Under the pieces are notes generated by a model, which was given only the letters and a program-made list of their open reading frames with translations, was not told the origin of the DNA and made no database searches. DNA of 59,220 nt from Hylemonella gracilis ATCC 19624 (GTDB taxonomy: Bacteria > Pseudomonadota > Gammaproteobacteria > Burkholderiales > Burkholderiaceae_C), in contig NZ_AEGR01000001.1 of NCBI RefSeq assembly GCF_000211835.1, forward strand, positions 1 to 59,220, in the 5' to 3' direction. The first letter of the stretch is position 1, and each line of letters opens with the position of its first letter. Position numbers and translations under genes: made by a program. Shown here piece after piece: positions 25,912 to 34,987 of this stretch.

Positions 25912-26934
25912 ATGGAGAACCTCACTCACATGACGCCGTCCGCGCTGTGGATCATCGTCATGCTGGTCTGCCTGGCGCTGGTCTTTGACTTCATGAACGG
26001 CTTTCATGACGCGGCCAATTCCATCGCCACGGTCGTTTCCACGGGCGTCTTGCGCCCGGGCCAAGCCGTTCTCTTCGCGGCCTTCTTCAACGTTGTGGCG
26101 GTGTTTGTCTTCCACCTGAGCGTGGCGGCCACCGTCGGCAAGGGCATCGTGCAGCCCGGCGTGGTGGACACGAACGTGATCTTCGGCGCACTCGCGGGCG
26201 CGATCACCTGGAACCTGATCACCTGGTACTACGGCATTCCCAGCAGCTCTTCGCACGCGCTGATCGGCGGCATCGTGGGCGCGGTGATCGGCAAGTCCGG
26301 CACCGATGCCTTGCTGGCCAGCGGCATCCTCAAGACCGTGCTCTTCATCTTCGTGTCGCCCCTGCTGGGCTTTCTGCTGGGCTCGCTGATGATGCTGCTC
26401 GTGGCTTGGGTGTTCCGGCGCACCTCGCCCGCGCGGGTGGACGGGTGGTTTCGCCGCCTGCAGCTGGTGTCGGCGGGCGCCTACAGCCTGGGGCATGGCG
26501 GCAATGACGCGCAGAAGACCATCGGCATCATCTGGATGCTGCTGATCGCCACCGGCTACGGCGCGGCCAGTGACGCGTCGCCGTCGGGCTGGGTGATCGT
26601 GTCCTGCTACGTCGCGATTGGCCTGGGCACCATGTTTGGCGGCTGGCGCATCGTCAAGACCATGGGTCAGAAGATCACCAAGCTCAAGCCCGTGGGCGGC
26701 TTCTGCGCCGAAACCGGCGGGGCGCTGACCCTGTTCTTCGCCACGGCCCTGGGGGTTCCGGTGTCGACCACGCACACCATCACCGGCGCCATCGTGGGCG
26801 TGGGTTCATCCCAGCGCGCCAGCGCCATGCGCTGGGGGGTGGCGGGCAACATCGTGTGGGCGTGGATTTTCACCATCCCGGCCAGCGCCTTCGTGGCCAT
26901 CGTGGCCTACTGGATCAGCCTGGGCTTGTTCTGA
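25912..26934 (+). CDS. pit: Low-affinity inorganic phosphate transporter, Pit family
   Basis: The 340-residue protein is a multi-helix permease with the duplicated PiT signature: DFMNGFHDAANSIATVVSTG near the N-terminus and GHGGNDAQKTIGIIWMLL in the second half. These are the paired GFNDxAN-like motifs of phosphate:cation symporters, and the VSTTHTITGAIVG and SSSHALIGGIVGAVIG loops are typical. The ATG at 25912 has GAGGAC six bases upstream; a GTG at 25906 would add two residues. It is co-transcribed with the DUF47 gene. Confidence 0.95.
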   Translation: MENLTHMTPSALWIIVMLVCLALVFDFMNGFHDAANSIATVVSTGVLRPGQAVLFAAFFNVVAVFVFHLSVAATVGKGIVQPGVVDTNVIFGALAGAITWNLITWYYGIPSSSSHALIGGIVGAVIGKSGTDALLASGILKTVLFIFVSPLLGFLLGSLMMLLVAWVFRRTSPARVDGWFRRLQLVSAGAYSLGHGGNDAQKTIGIIWMLLIATGYGAASDASPSGWVIVSCYVAIGLGTMFGGWRIVKTMGQKITKLKPVGGFCAETGGALTLFFATALGVPVSTTHTITGAIVGVGSSQRASAMRWGVAGNIVWAWIFTIPASAFVAIVAYWISLGLF

Positions 26935-26993
26935 TTCTGTTCGTCCTTTACATTTGCGGCCACCCACCACATCGCCGCTAGGAAGGACGAACC

Positions 26994-27464
26994 ATGGCAA
27001 CGCCCGTTGACCTGCTTCAGAACGTCTCTCTCTTCAAGGACCTGTCAGCCGCCGAGCTGCAGACGATCAACGGCATCGCGCAGGTCCAGACCTACGCCGC
27101 GGGCGACCAGGTTTTCGGGGAGGGCGATCCGGCGGATGCCCTGTACGTCATCAAGTTTGGTTCGGTGCGCATCAGCCACAGCGCGCGCGACAACGAGGTG
27201 GACATCGCGCAGCTGGGCTCGGGCTCGCACTTCGGTGAAATGTCCTTCGTGGACGGTGAGCCCCGTTCGGCAACGGTCGAAGTGCTGGAAAAAAGCGAAT
27301 TGGTGCGCATCGGATTCACCGAGCTGAAGGCCTTGTTCGGCAAGCAGCCGGGGATCGCCGTCAAGGCCTACCAGTCCCTGGCGCATTTCCTGTGCCGACG
27401 TCTGCGCGTGACGACGACCGATTTGTCCTTCGCGCGCGAGCGCAAGAGCGCCCGGCATTCCTGA
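26994..27464 (+). CDS. Single cyclic-nucleotide-binding-domain protein (Crp/Fnr N-domain only)
   Basis: The 156-residue protein is one cNMP-binding beta-roll: NVSLFKDLSAAELQTINGIA, VFGEGDPADALYVIKFGSVR, and HFGEMSFVDGEPRSATVEVL. The last is the phosphate-binding cassette (GE-x-FG/SF...RSAT) with the Arg that would bind cyclic phosphate. The C-terminus forms a helix (KAYQSLAHFLCRRLR) but has no DNA-binding domain. AAGGACG lies upstream of the ATG. It may be a free-standing regulator or a ligand sensor acting on a partner protein. It follows pit by 59 bases on the same strand; a link to phosphate uptake is unproven. Confidence 0.88.
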   Translation: MATPVDLLQNVSLFKDLSAAELQTINGIAQVQTYAAGDQVFGEGDPADALYVIKFGSVRISHSARDNEVDIAQLGSGSHFGEMSFVDGEPRSATVEVLEKSELVRIGFTELKALFGKQPGIAVKAYQSLAHFLCRRLRVTTTDLSFARERKSARHS

Positions 27465-27486
27465 GCGGGCGGCGCTGCCCGCTCAG
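27461..27486 (+). terminator. GC hairpin at the end of the cNMP-binding gene (weak terminator candidate)
   Basis: CTGAGCGGGC, loop GGCGCT, GCCCGCTCAG forms a perfect 10-pair stem starting at the stop codon. No T run follows, so it may protect the 3' end or pause polymerase rather than terminate on its own. Confidence 0.4.
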
Positions 27487-27571
27487 CCTTCATCGCGGCG
27501 CGCTGGACCGGCGTCGGGCCACCATCCGCCGACGGTTCGTCATTGCCGGCTTACCTCGTTGCCTCATCGCG

Positions 27572-28021
27572 TTATTGCGAGATCTTCTGACCCTCTTCGA
27601 TCTGGTACTCGAAATAGCGCTGGAAGCTGAAGGCGATGGACGACATCAGCGCCGTCGCGCCGATCAGCAGCGAGCACACCACCGCACCGATGGTCAGCCA
27701 TTGGGTGCGGCCGGCGCTGTCGTCCGGCGCGGCCTGCGGGTTGTGCCGTGCGTTCCATTTCTCGGGCGTGGCCAGGCCGTAGACGATGGCCGTGAGCGCG
27801 CAGGCCGCGATGGTGAAGCCGAACAGAGGGGTGAGCACCCAGCTCCAGCCATCGTCGACGCCGAATTCCAAGGCCCGCCGAATGCCGTACAGGCCCAGCG
27901 CCGTGGGGATGGGCAGGAACCAGCCCAGCGTGTCCGTCCAGCCGTGCAGGTAGAAGCGGTGCAGGCCGAACGGCCCGCCCAGGAAGGCCATCCAGGCGGC
28001 CAGCGTCTTGTTTTTTCTCAT
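27572..28021 (-). CDS. TM2-domain membrane protein
   Basis: The 149-residue protein begins MRKNKTLAAWMAFLGGPFGLHRFYLH, the TM2 hallmark (helix, short turn with GxxGxHRFY, helix). It continues with two or three further hydrophobic segments (about residues 75-97 and 115-137) separated by a polar loop. The role is unknown; TM2 proteins sit in the inner membrane. I prefer the ATG at 28021 since TM2 proteins start close to the KxxxxA helix; an upstream ATG at 28048 is possible. It is convergent with the cNMP-binding gene and divergent from the rpsP promoter. Confidence 0.82.
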   Translation of the reverse strand: MRKNKTLAAWMAFLGGPFGLHRFYLHGWTDTLGWFLPIPTALGLYGIRRALEFGVDDGWSWVLTPLFGFTIAACALTAIVYGLATPEKWNARHNPQAAPDDSAGRTQWLTIGAVVCSLLIGATALMSSIAFSFQRYFEYQIEEGQKISQ

Positions 28022-28080
28022 GGGGACGGATTGTGCCGCAGCCCGCATCCGACGTGAGTCGGCGCTGGGGGCGATGCGGC

Positions 28081-28086
28081 TATAAT
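28081..28086 (+). promoter_or_regulatory. Probable -10 box of the rpsP operon promoter
   Basis: A perfect TATAAT about 130 bases before rpsP, in the gap between the divergent TM2 gene and the ribosomal operon. The -35 region (near 28058-28063, GTCGGC) is poor. The leader would be about 125 bases. Confidence 0.5.
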
Positions 28087-28217
28087 CAGAGGCTTTCCGA
28101 TGTGTCGCTGGCCGGGTGGTCAGTTGCGTGTCTCAAACGTCGGGAGAAACCGGGCCTGCTTGTTGTATCTAGCGATCAGGCCAAATTGATTCCCCTTTCG
28201 AGGGACAAGGACAAACC

Positions 28218-28469
28218 ATGGTCGTGATTCGACTCTCCCGCGGTGGTGCCAAGTCGCGCCCCTTCTTCAACATCGTCGTGGCCGACAAGCGCAACCGCCG
28301 TGACGGTAACTTCATCGAGCGCATCGGTTTCTACAACCCGATCGCGACCGACAAGGAAGAAAGCATCCGCGTCGCGCAAGACCGCCTGACCTACTGGCAA
28401 GGCGTCGGTGCCCAGGCTTCCCCCACCGTGGAACGCCTGATCAAGCAAGCGGCCAAGAAGGCCGCCTGA
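28218..28469 (+). CDS. rpsP: 30S ribosomal protein S16
   Basis: The 83-residue protein is a complete S16 ([40 protein letters not shown], ending [10 protein letters not shown]). It binds 16S rRNA early in 30S assembly. It is the first gene of rpsP-rimM-trmD-rplS, an order conserved across proteobacteria. AGGGACAAGGAC precedes the ATG. Its promoter probably uses the TATAAT at 28081. Confidence 0.98.
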   Translation: MVVIRLSRGGAKSRPFFNIVVADKRNRRDGNFIERIGFYNPIATDKEESIRVAQDRLTYWQGVGAQASPTVERLIKQAAKKAA

Positions 28470-28566
28470 GCCTTTCCTCGCCCGCCAGGCGGAGTCTCGC
28501 ATCACGCATCCGGTGCTCCACGTGAGCACGGCTCGGCGGGCTGACATCTGGCGGTGACCGCAGCCC

Positions 28567-29148
28567 ATGACCCCTGGCCATCCCCTGCTCGCCCTGGAGC
28601 CCGCCGAATTGCCGGCGGACGCCATCGAGGTCGGGCGCATCTTGGATGCCTGGGGCATCAAGGGCTGGTTCAAGGTCCTGCCGTACAGCGCCTCGCCCGA
28701 GGCGCTTTTTACTTCCAAGCGCTGGTTTCTGATGCCCTCCGAGAAGGGCGCCAAGACCTTCGACGGGGTGGTCCGTCTGGCCGTCAAGGAAGCCAAGGAG
28801 CATTCCGACTCGGTGGTGGCCACCGCCCATGAGGTGACGGATCGCTCGGCTGCCGAGGCCCTGCGCGGCGCCCGCATCTTCGTCTCGCGCTCGAGCTTTC
28901 CCACGCCGAACCAGGACGAGTACTACTGGGTCGATTTGTTGGGCCTGGATGTGGTCAACCGTGAGAGCGTGCTCCTGGGGCAGGTGCGGGATTTGCAGTC
29001 CACGGGCCCGCAGACCGTTCTGGTGATCGCCTATGACGGGCCAGATGGCAAGCCTGCCGAGCGCATGATTCCCTTCGTGTCGGCCTACGTGGACGGCGTT
29101 GACTTGGCCGCACGTCGCATCTCGGTCGATTGGCAACCCGATTACTGA
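28567..29148 (+). CDS. rimM: Ribosome maturation factor RimM
   Basis: The 193-residue protein has the N-terminal RimM barrel ([20 protein letters not shown] near residues 20-39) and the C-terminal PRC-barrel ([20 protein letters not shown], ending [20 protein letters not shown]). It helps process the 16S rRNA 3' domain and binds S19. It lies 97 bases after rpsP and overlaps no gene; trmD starts 53 bases downstream. Confidence 0.96.
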   Translation: MTPGHPLLALEPAELPADAIEVGRILDAWGIKGWFKVLPYSASPEALFTSKRWFLMPSEKGAKTFDGVVRLAVKEAKEHSDSVVATAHEVTDRSAAEALRGARIFVSRSSFPTPNQDEYYWVDLLGLDVVNRESVLLGQVRDLQSTGPQTVLVIAYDGPDGKPAERMIPFVSAYVDGVDLAARRISVDWQPDY

Positions 29149-29201
29149 GCGGGCGAGGGCGCGGTGATTCCGCCGCCCCACCGCTGTTGCGAGGGTGTTC
29201 C

Positions 29202-29990
29202 ATGCGTTTCGATGTCCTGACCCTGTTCCCTGAGCTGTTCGTCCCGCTGCTGACCAGCGGCATCACGCGCCGTGCCTACAGTGCCAACGGCGAGGGCGGG
29301 GCCATCGACGTGCACTTGCACAACCCCCGAGATCAGGCCCAAGGCAATTACCGCCGCGTGGACGACCGACCCTTTGGCGGCGGCCCGGGCATGGTCATGA
29401 TGGCCGAGCCGCTGGCCCTCAGTCTGGCAGCTGCCCAGTCGGCCCGCGTGGCCGCGGGGCACTCGCGCGGGCCAGTCCTGCTGTTTTCCCCTCTGGGCCG
29501 CACCCTGAACCACGCCGAGGTCGAGCGGTGGGCGGCGAGTGATGGCGCGGTGTTGGTCTGCGGCCGTTATGAGGGGCTGGATCAGCGATTCATCGACACC
29601 CATGTGGACGAGCAGATCAGCCTGGGGGATTTCGTGCTTTCCGGCGGGGAAATTGCCGCCATGGCGCTGCTGGATGCCGTGGCGCGCCTGCAGCCTGGCG
29701 TGCTGGGCGACGCCGAAAGCCACGCGCAGGACAGCTTCAACCCGGCCCTGGATGGTTTGCTCGACTGTCCGCACTACACCCGCCCCGAGAAATGGAAGTG
29801 GGATGACACCGGCCAGGAGTTGGGCGTGCCGGAGGTGCTTCTGTCGGGCAACCACGCCCGGATCGAGCGTTGGCGGCGCGAGCAGCGCTTGGCGCTGACG
29901 GCGCGCCTGCGCCCCGAATTGCTGGAACAGGCCCGCCAGGCCGGTCGACTGTCGCGCCAGGACGAATCTTTTCTGTCCGGCCTGCTATAA
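29202..29990 (+). CDS. trmD: tRNA (guanine-37-N1)-methyltransferase
   Basis: The 262-residue protein is full-length TrmD with the trefoil-knot SAM site: [36 protein letters not shown] (Tyr/Glu at the active site) and [20 protein letters not shown]. The N-terminal [16 protein letters not shown] decides the start at 29202, where GAGGGTG is upstream; an open frame to 29130 overlaps rimM. It methylates G37 of tRNAs to prevent frameshifting. The catalytic Asp is in the [20 protein letters not shown] segment. Confidence 0.97.
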   Translation: MRFDVLTLFPELFVPLLTSGITRRAYSANGEGGAIDVHLHNPRDQAQGNYRRVDDRPFGGGPGMVMMAEPLALSLAAAQSARVAAGHSRGPVLLFSPLGRTLNHAEVERWAASDGAVLVCGRYEGLDQRFIDTHVDEQISLGDFVLSGGEIAAMALLDAVARLQPGVLGDAESHAQDSFNPALDGLLDCPHYTRPEKWKWDDTGQELGVPEVLLSGNHARIERWRREQRLALTARLRPELLEQARQAGRLSRQDESFLSGLL

Positions 29991-29991
29991 T
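29983..29991 (+). promoter_or_regulatory. Possible extended -10 promoter ahead of rplS
   Basis: TGCTATAAT overlaps the trmD stop codon and fits an extended -10 (TGN plus TATAAT). It would allow extra transcription of rplS, with a leader of about 110 bases. There is no good -35 (CGAATC at the expected place). Confidence 0.4.
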
Positions 29992-30111
29992 CGCGGGCTG
30001 TCCAGATCCTCTGTCCGGCCGCTGTTTTCGCGGAGCTTGCTGACCAAGTTGGCAACGACATCTGAAAACGGCCTTTAGCGCAGCGCGGACACGATCGCAG
30101 AAGAGGAACCC

Positions 30112-30504
30112 ATGAACCTGATCCAGACCCTCGAGCAAGAGGAAATCGCCCGCCTGACCGAGAAATCGGGCAAGACCATCCCCGCTTTCGCACCCGGCGA
30201 CACGGTGATCGTCAGCGTCAACGTCGTCGAAGGCAACCGCAAGCGTGCCCAGGCCTATGAAGGCGTGGTCATCGCCAAGCGCAACCGCGGCCTGAACAGC
30301 GCCTTCACCGTGCGCAAGATTTCCAGCGGCGAAGGCGTGGAGCGTACCTTCCAGACCTACAGCCCGCTGATCGCCAGCATTGAAGTCAAGCGCCGTGGTG
30401 ACGTGCGCCGCGCCAAGCTGTACTACCTGCGTGACCGCAGCGGCAAGTCGGCTCGCATCAAGGAAAAGCTGGCTTACAAGACCACGGAAACCGCTGCGGA
30501 GTAA
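30112..30504 (+). CDS. rplS: 50S ribosomal protein L19
   Basis: The 130-residue protein is a complete L19: [35 protein letters not shown] (with RVKVxVVEG-like core), [20 protein letters not shown] and a closing [21 protein letters not shown]19 sits at the 30S-50S interface. AGAAGAGGAACCC precedes the ATG. It is the last gene of the rpsP operon, followed after 36 bases by a strong terminator. Confidence 0.98.
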   Translation: MNLIQTLEQEEIARLTEKSGKTIPAFAPGDTVIVSVNVVEGNRKRAQAYEGVVIAKRNRGLNSAFTVRKISSGEGVERTFQTYSPLIASIEVKRRGDVRRAKLYYLRDRSGKSARIKEKLAYKTTETAAE

Positions 30505-30540
30505 ACCCCGCCAGCCTGGCTCGAAAGGCCAGTTCCACGA

Positions 30541-30579
30541 AAAACCGCCCTCGTACATGGTCCGCAGGGCGGTTTTTCT
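30541..30579 (+). terminator. Rho-independent terminator after rplS
   Basis: AAAACCGCCCT pairs perfectly with AGGGCGGTTTT across a 14-base loop, followed by TTCTTTT. It closes the rpsP-rimM-trmD-rplS operon. Confidence 0.9.
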
Positions 30580-30660
30580 TTTGGGGCATCATCCGGCCAA
30601 GCCGGCATGCAGCTGTGCTTCCAATCTGCCAGTCAGGCCCCAGGCTGAGGCTCTGAACCG

Positions 30661-31380
30661 ATGAGCGCATCCGATCCCACTCCGCTGTCCAAGATTCCGA
30701 ATTTCGACCCGCGCGCCGTTCCCGTGCGCGCGGTGGACAGCCATCTGCCTGCCGTGCCGACTGATCGACTCACAGCCGAGGCCTTGCGGCAGCGTTTTCT
30801 CGCGCCGCCGGTGTGGCAGCCGGAGGTGCGTGCCGAGCCGCGCTTTGTACAGCGTCAACCCGCGTCGGCCGCCGTGCTCGTGCCCCTGGTCATGCGTCCT
30901 GAGCCCACGCTGCTGCTGACCCAGCGCACGACGCAGCTGCGCAACCATTCCGGGCAGATCGCCTTTCCCGGAGGCCGGGTGGATGCCCAGGACGCGGGCG
31001 TGACCGACGCGGCCTTGCGCGAAGCCGAGGAGGAGGTGGGGCTGGCGCGTGATCAGGTCGAGGTGCTGGGCACCTTGCCGACCTACACCACGGGCACGGC
31101 CTTCGTGATCACGCCCGTGGTTGCGTTGGTGCACCCGGGGTTCACCTTGATGCCCAACCCCGCTGAAGTGGCAGAGGCCTTTGAAGTGCCGCTGGCGTTT
31201 CTGCTGGACCCGTCACACCACCGCAGGCATGCCCACGAGTTCAATGGCGTCGTGCGCGAGTGGTTCTCGATGCCTTGGCCTGGCACGCAGGACGGCGGAC
31301 AGGGCGGTGGCACCGAGCGCTTCATCTGGGGCGCGACGGCAGGCATGCTGCGCAATCTGTACCGGTTCATGGCGGCTTGA
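30661..31380 (+). CDS. NUDIX hydrolase, CoA pyrophosphatase type
   Basis: The 239-residue protein has the NUDIX box in GGRVDAQDAGVTDAALREAE continued by EEVGL (about residues 102-126), and the CoA-NUDIX features RNHSGQIAFPGG and a downstream GVVREWFSMPW segment. Such enzymes cleave coenzyme A to adenosine 3',5'-bisphosphate and phosphopantetheine. The first 60 residues are a less conserved N-terminal extension. It starts 81 bases after the rplS terminator, presumably from its own promoter. Confidence 0.9.
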   Translation: MSASDPTPLSKIPNFDPRAVPVRAVDSHLPAVPTDRLTAEALRQRFLAPPVWQPEVRAEPRFVQRQPASAAVLVPLVMRPEPTLLLTQRTTQLRNHSGQIAFPGGRVDAQDAGVTDAALREAEEEVGLARDQVEVLGTLPTYTTGTAFVITPVVALVHPGFTLMPNPAEVAEAFEVPLAFLLDPSHHRRHAHEFNGVVREWFSMPWPGTQDGGQGGGTERFIWGATAGMLRNLYRFMAA

Positions 31381-31450
31381 GGCAGGTTTTCCGGTTTCGA
31401 TTCAGCCCAGGCCATGCACCACCGGGTATGGCCCCGTTATCATCGTGGGC

Positions 31451-32506
31451 ATGAGCTTTTTCTCTCTGTTGCTGGCCTTGCTGATCGAGCAGGCGCGCCC
31501 GCTGGGGCGCGGAAACATCGTGCATGCCCGGGTGCGGGCCTGGTTGCGCTGGGTGGTGCGCAAGTTCGACATCGGTCGTTCACCTTGGCTGGCCTGGGGC
31601 ATCGCGGTGCTCGTGCCCGCTGTCTTGGCGACTTGCATTTACCTCTGGCTGAAGTATTCCCTGGGCTGGTTTGGGGTTCTGTTGGCGCTGGCCTGGAACG
31701 TCGCGGTGCTCTACCTCACCCTCGGCTTTCGGCAGTTCAGTTTCCATTTCAGCGCGATCCGTGACGCCCTGGAGGCGGGCGATGAGCAAACGGCCCGCCG
31801 CTTGTTGGCCGAGTGGCAGCAGATCGACGCCAGCGAGTTGCCCCCGCGCGAGATCATCCGTCACGTGCTGGAGTATTCCGTCGTGGCCGCGCATCGCCAC
31901 GTGCTGGGCGTGCTGTGCTGGTTCTTGGTGGGGTCCCTGCTCGGACTGGGGCCCGCGGGCGCGGTGTTCTATCGCCTGAGCGAGCTGATCACACGCTACT
32001 GGCCGCATGTCTCGCGCAAGCAGGCGCCGTGGGTCAGCGAGGGTGTGCTGGCCGTCGCTGCCCGGGCCTGGAGCTGGGTCGACTGGCTGCCGGCGCGCGC
32101 CACCGCCTTCGGCTTCGCCGTGGCCGGGCGCTTCGAGGACGCGGTCGATGCCTGGCGGCGCCACGAGGAATTCAAGCGCATGCAGCAGAAGGAAGCGCAG
32201 GAATCCGCCCCAGGCACCGGCATGCAGGTCCGGGTGGAGGCCCTGGCGGGCGCGCGACCGGGCGAGCAATTGGCCGACAACGCCCGCGCGCAGGACAACG
32301 ACCACCTGATCATTGCCGCCCTGGCTGGCGCGCTCAACGTGCGCCTGGGGCTCTCCGAGGCGTCCCGCGCCCGCCTGGGTGGAGGGGTTGACTGGCAAGA
32401 GCCGCAACTGGCGCATTTGCGCAGCAGCGTCGGCCTGATCTGGCGCGCGGTCGTGTTTTGGATGCTGCTGCTGGCTCTTGTCACGGTGGGGCGCTGGCTG
32501 GCCTGA
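31451..32506 (+). CDS. CobD/CbiB-family membrane protein (not in a cobalamin locus)
   Basis: The 351-residue protein has four or five membrane helices (about residues 3-20, 47-90, 150-180 and 330-350) and the CobD/CbiB-like blocks MSFFSLLLALLIEQARPLGR, AHRHVLGVLCWFLVGSLLG and LGPAGAVFYRLSELITRYW. True CbiB attaches aminopropanol to cobyrate, but no other cobalamin gene is nearby, and Burkholderiales carry this stand-alone relative widely, sometimes compared with AmpE. The ATG at 31451 was chosen because the family starts there; the frame is open further back over the NUDIX gene. Confidence 0.85.
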   Translation: MSFFSLLLALLIEQARPLGRGNIVHARVRAWLRWVVRKFDIGRSPWLAWGIAVLVPAVLATCIYLWLKYSLGWFGVLLALAWNVAVLYLTLGFRQFSFHFSAIRDALEAGDEQTARRLLAEWQQIDASELPPREIIRHVLEYSVVAAHRHVLGVLCWFLVGSLLGLGPAGAVFYRLSELITRYWPHVSRKQAPWVSEGVLAVAARAWSWVDWLPARATAFGFAVAGRFEDAVDAWRRHEEFKRMQQKEAQESAPGTGMQVRVEALAGARPGEQLADNARAQDNDHLIIAALAGALNVRLGLSEASRARLGGGVDWQEPQLAHLRSSVGLIWRAVVFWMLLLALVTVGRWLA

Positions 32507-32548
32507 GCGAGTGGGCGGCGGCGAAAGCCGTCACTGCAACCGCCACCG

Positions 32549-34987
32549 TTACGGTGCGGGAGATTCGACTTCCCGCGCCAGGCGGTCGATCTGTCGCAGC
32601 AATTCACCGCTGGTGGCCGGTTTGAGCAAGGTCGCGTCGAAACGCCGATCAGCCGGCCAATCCATGGGCGGCATGGGCGGTGCCGCGGAGTACAGCACCA
32701 CTGGCATGTCGGGCCGCAGGGCGCGCGCCTGGGTCAGCAGTTCCCAGCCGTCCATGCGCGGCATCATCTGGTCGGTCAGCAGCAGGTCGTAGCGCTCGTC
32801 CCGCAGCATCTGGGCCGCTTCCTGGCCATCCGCCGCCGTGTCGACTTCGAAGCCGTAGCCGCCCAGCAGGTCGGTCAATTGATCGCGATTCGCGCTCAGA
32901 TCGTCCGCGACCAGGATGCGGCGGCCTCGACCCTCCACTTCGGCGGCGTGGCTCTCGACGAAGATGTCGCGGACCTCGCTTTCATCGGCCAGTTCCAGGT
33001 CCAGCACGAAGCTGAAGCGGCTGCCTTCGCCGGGCACGGACTCCAACGCCAGTTCCGCATCCATGCCGTTGAGCAACTGGCGCACGATGGCCAGGCCCAA
33101 TCCAACACCGTCCACGCCCTGCGCATTGGCCCCGCGCCCAAAAGGTTGCATCACCTTGCTGCGCTCGCTTTCGGAAATGCCGGGCCCCGTGTCGCTGACT
33201 GAAAAGCGCAGGCGGGTGTGGCCGCTTCCTTGTGTCTGCTCGATCTTGTCCAGGCATTCGACCTGCAGGCGGATGCTGCCCTGGGTCGTGAACTTGGCCG
33301 CGTTGCCCATGAGGTTGAGCAGCACTTGGCGCAAATGCCGGAAGTCGGCGCGCACGGCCAGGGGCAGGTCTGCCGCGATCTCGGCTTCGAAGCGGTTGTG
33401 CTGCCGCTGCGCCAGCAGCCGACCTTCCTGCTCCATCTCGTTCAGCAAGGCGTAGAGATAACCGGGCTGGGCGTGGATCTCCGGGCCTTTGAGGTCTTGG
33501 CGCGCGAACTCCAGCAGTTCATCGATCAGTTCCATCTGACGGCGCGCGCTGCGCTCGATGTGTCGCGTGGTTTCGGCTTCGAGCGCCGCCGCCGATTGCG
33601 TCATGTTGATGATGCCCGCCAGCGGTGAGCGCAGATCGTGGCTGATGCGCGCCAGCAGATTGCGCCGTGCATCCAGGGCTTCACGCAACTGACCCGTGCG
33701 TTCGGCGACCGCGCTCTCCAGCCGATCCAGCTCGCTTCTGCGCTGGCTTTCCAGCGCGGCCTGGGCGCGTTGCTCGCGCCGGCGGCTGCCCAGCACTTCC
33801 AACACCATCGTGGCTGCCAGCCAGATCGCGCCGTTGAGGGTCCCTGACAGGTTCTGGGTGTAGGCGGACTGCCAGACCAGGCTGCTAAGAAACTCCAGTG
33901 CGGGGGGGAAATGCGGTGCCCAAGGCACGCTCTTGTCGAAATCAAAGACGTATTGCGATAGAAGCTGCACCGCCATTAAGTGCATGCCCAGCCAAGCCAT
34001 GAACTGATGGCGATGGCCATGCACGAGCACGGCGACGAATGCCACCATCACCCACAGGCCCATACTGCTCAGCGCGGGCGCCGCATACCAGCCGATGAGG
34101 CGGGTGGCGATGTAGAAGCCAACGAGCCCTACGATCATGTAGGTCCACAGGGGTGGCAGGCGGCTCAGTCCATACAACTGCCGCACATAAATCATAAAAC
34201 CCGAGATCGCGAAGGTCCCTGTCACCACCGCGAATGCTTCTGTGTAAGGCAGCAGGGTGGGCAAATAGAAGAGATAGCCGTTGACGACGCAAACGAAGAG
34301 CGCGTTGGAGAGGGCGCCGAACGATAGCGCCAGCAGCATGCCCGAGCGCAGAATCCAGCCAACGGTCAGACCGACCGCGACCACCAGCAGCACGATGCCT
34401 TGCGACAGACCATCGATGATGTGCGTGCTTTGCTGCGTCTGTAGCCAGGCCGCGTCCGAAAAAAGCTGCGGGTTCATCAGCAGCAAGCTGGAGGTGCTCG
34501 AGGCGCGGGCCAGCACACGCACCGTCTCCCCAGCCTTCAGGTCCAGCAGGAACACGGGCTGGCGCTGCGCCACGGACCAGGTTCGTAAGGGATAAGCGCG
34601 GCCCGCGCGTTGACTGTGCCATTGCCCGTCCGCGCGCAACATGTGCACCTGTTGGTCCTCGACGTTGGGTTTGGCCAGGTTGAGCCAGCGGCGGCATGGT
34701 TGCGTTTGCGAGTTGCGCAGGCTCAGCGTCAGCCAGACGGCGGACTGTGTGTACTGCGGCAAGGCCAGAGGATCAAGCGCGGTGAAGGCACTGGCCGGTA
34801 GCTGGGCGATCTCCTCGGGGGTGCGCTGCCCTGTTCGGTCCACGTAGACCTCGACCTGGCCGCCCAGCAACTGCTGAGGCGTCTCACACGCTTCAAGCGG
34901 CATTGCGCTGGCTGCGAATGGGATGGCCAAGGCCGTGGCGAGCACCAAGCCAAGCCGCAGTCCGCTCGACCATTCGCGGTGCTTCAT
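32549..34987 (-). CDS. Hybrid sensor histidine kinase with 7TMR-DISM sensor and C-terminal receiver
   Basis: The 812-residue protein has a signal peptide (residues 1-28), a periplasmic 7TMR-DISMED2 domain (about 40-165), seven membrane helices (about 185-390), a short coiled coil, HisKA with the phosphorylated His in ARISHDLRSPLAG (about 449), HATPase (N-box NLMGNAAKF about 560, G1 DTGPGIS about 600) and a receiver (VADDLSANRDQ about 690, phospho-Asp in LLLTDQMMPRMD about 737). It probably senses a periplasmic ligand, often a carbohydrate in this class, and signals to the overlapping AraC-type regulator. Its ATG overlaps that gene's stop by four bases. Confidence 0.94.
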   Translation of the reverse strand: MKHREWSSGLRLGLVLATALAIPFAASAMPLEACETPQQLLGGQVEVYVDRTGQRTPEEIAQLPASAFTALDPLALPQYTQSAVWLTLSLRNSQTQPCRRWLNLAKPNVEDQQVHMLRADGQWHSQRAGRAYPLRTWSVAQRQPVFLLDLKAGETVRVLARASSTSSLLLMNPQLFSDAAWLQTQQSTHIIDGLSQGIVLLVVAVGLTVGWILRSGMLLALSFGALSNALFVCVVNGYLFYLPTLLPYTEAFAVVTGTFAISGFMIYVRQLYGLSRLPPLWTYMIVGLVGFYIATRLIGWYAAPALSSMGLWVMVAFVAVLVHGHRHQFMAWLGMHLMAVQLLSQYVFDFDKSVPWAPHFPPALEFLSSLVWQSAYTQNLSGTLNGAIWLAATMVLEVLGSRRREQRAQAALESQRRSELDRLESAVAERTGQLREALDARRNLLARISHDLRSPLAGIINMTQSAAALEAETTRHIERSARRQMELIDELLEFARQDLKGPEIHAQPGYLYALLNEMEQEGRLLAQRQHNRFEAEIAADLPLAVRADFRHLRQVLLNLMGNAAKFTTQGSIRLQVECLDKIEQTQGSGHTRLRFSVSDTGPGISESERSKVMQPFGRGANAQGVDGVGLGLAIVRQLLNGMDAELALESVPGEGSRFSFVLDLELADESEVRDIFVESHAAEVEGRGRRILVADDLSANRDQLTDLLGGYGFEVDTAADGQEAAQMLRDERYDLLLTDQMMPRMDGWELLTQARALRPDMPVVLYSAAPPMPPMDWPADRRFDATLLKPATSGELLRQIDRLAREVESPAP

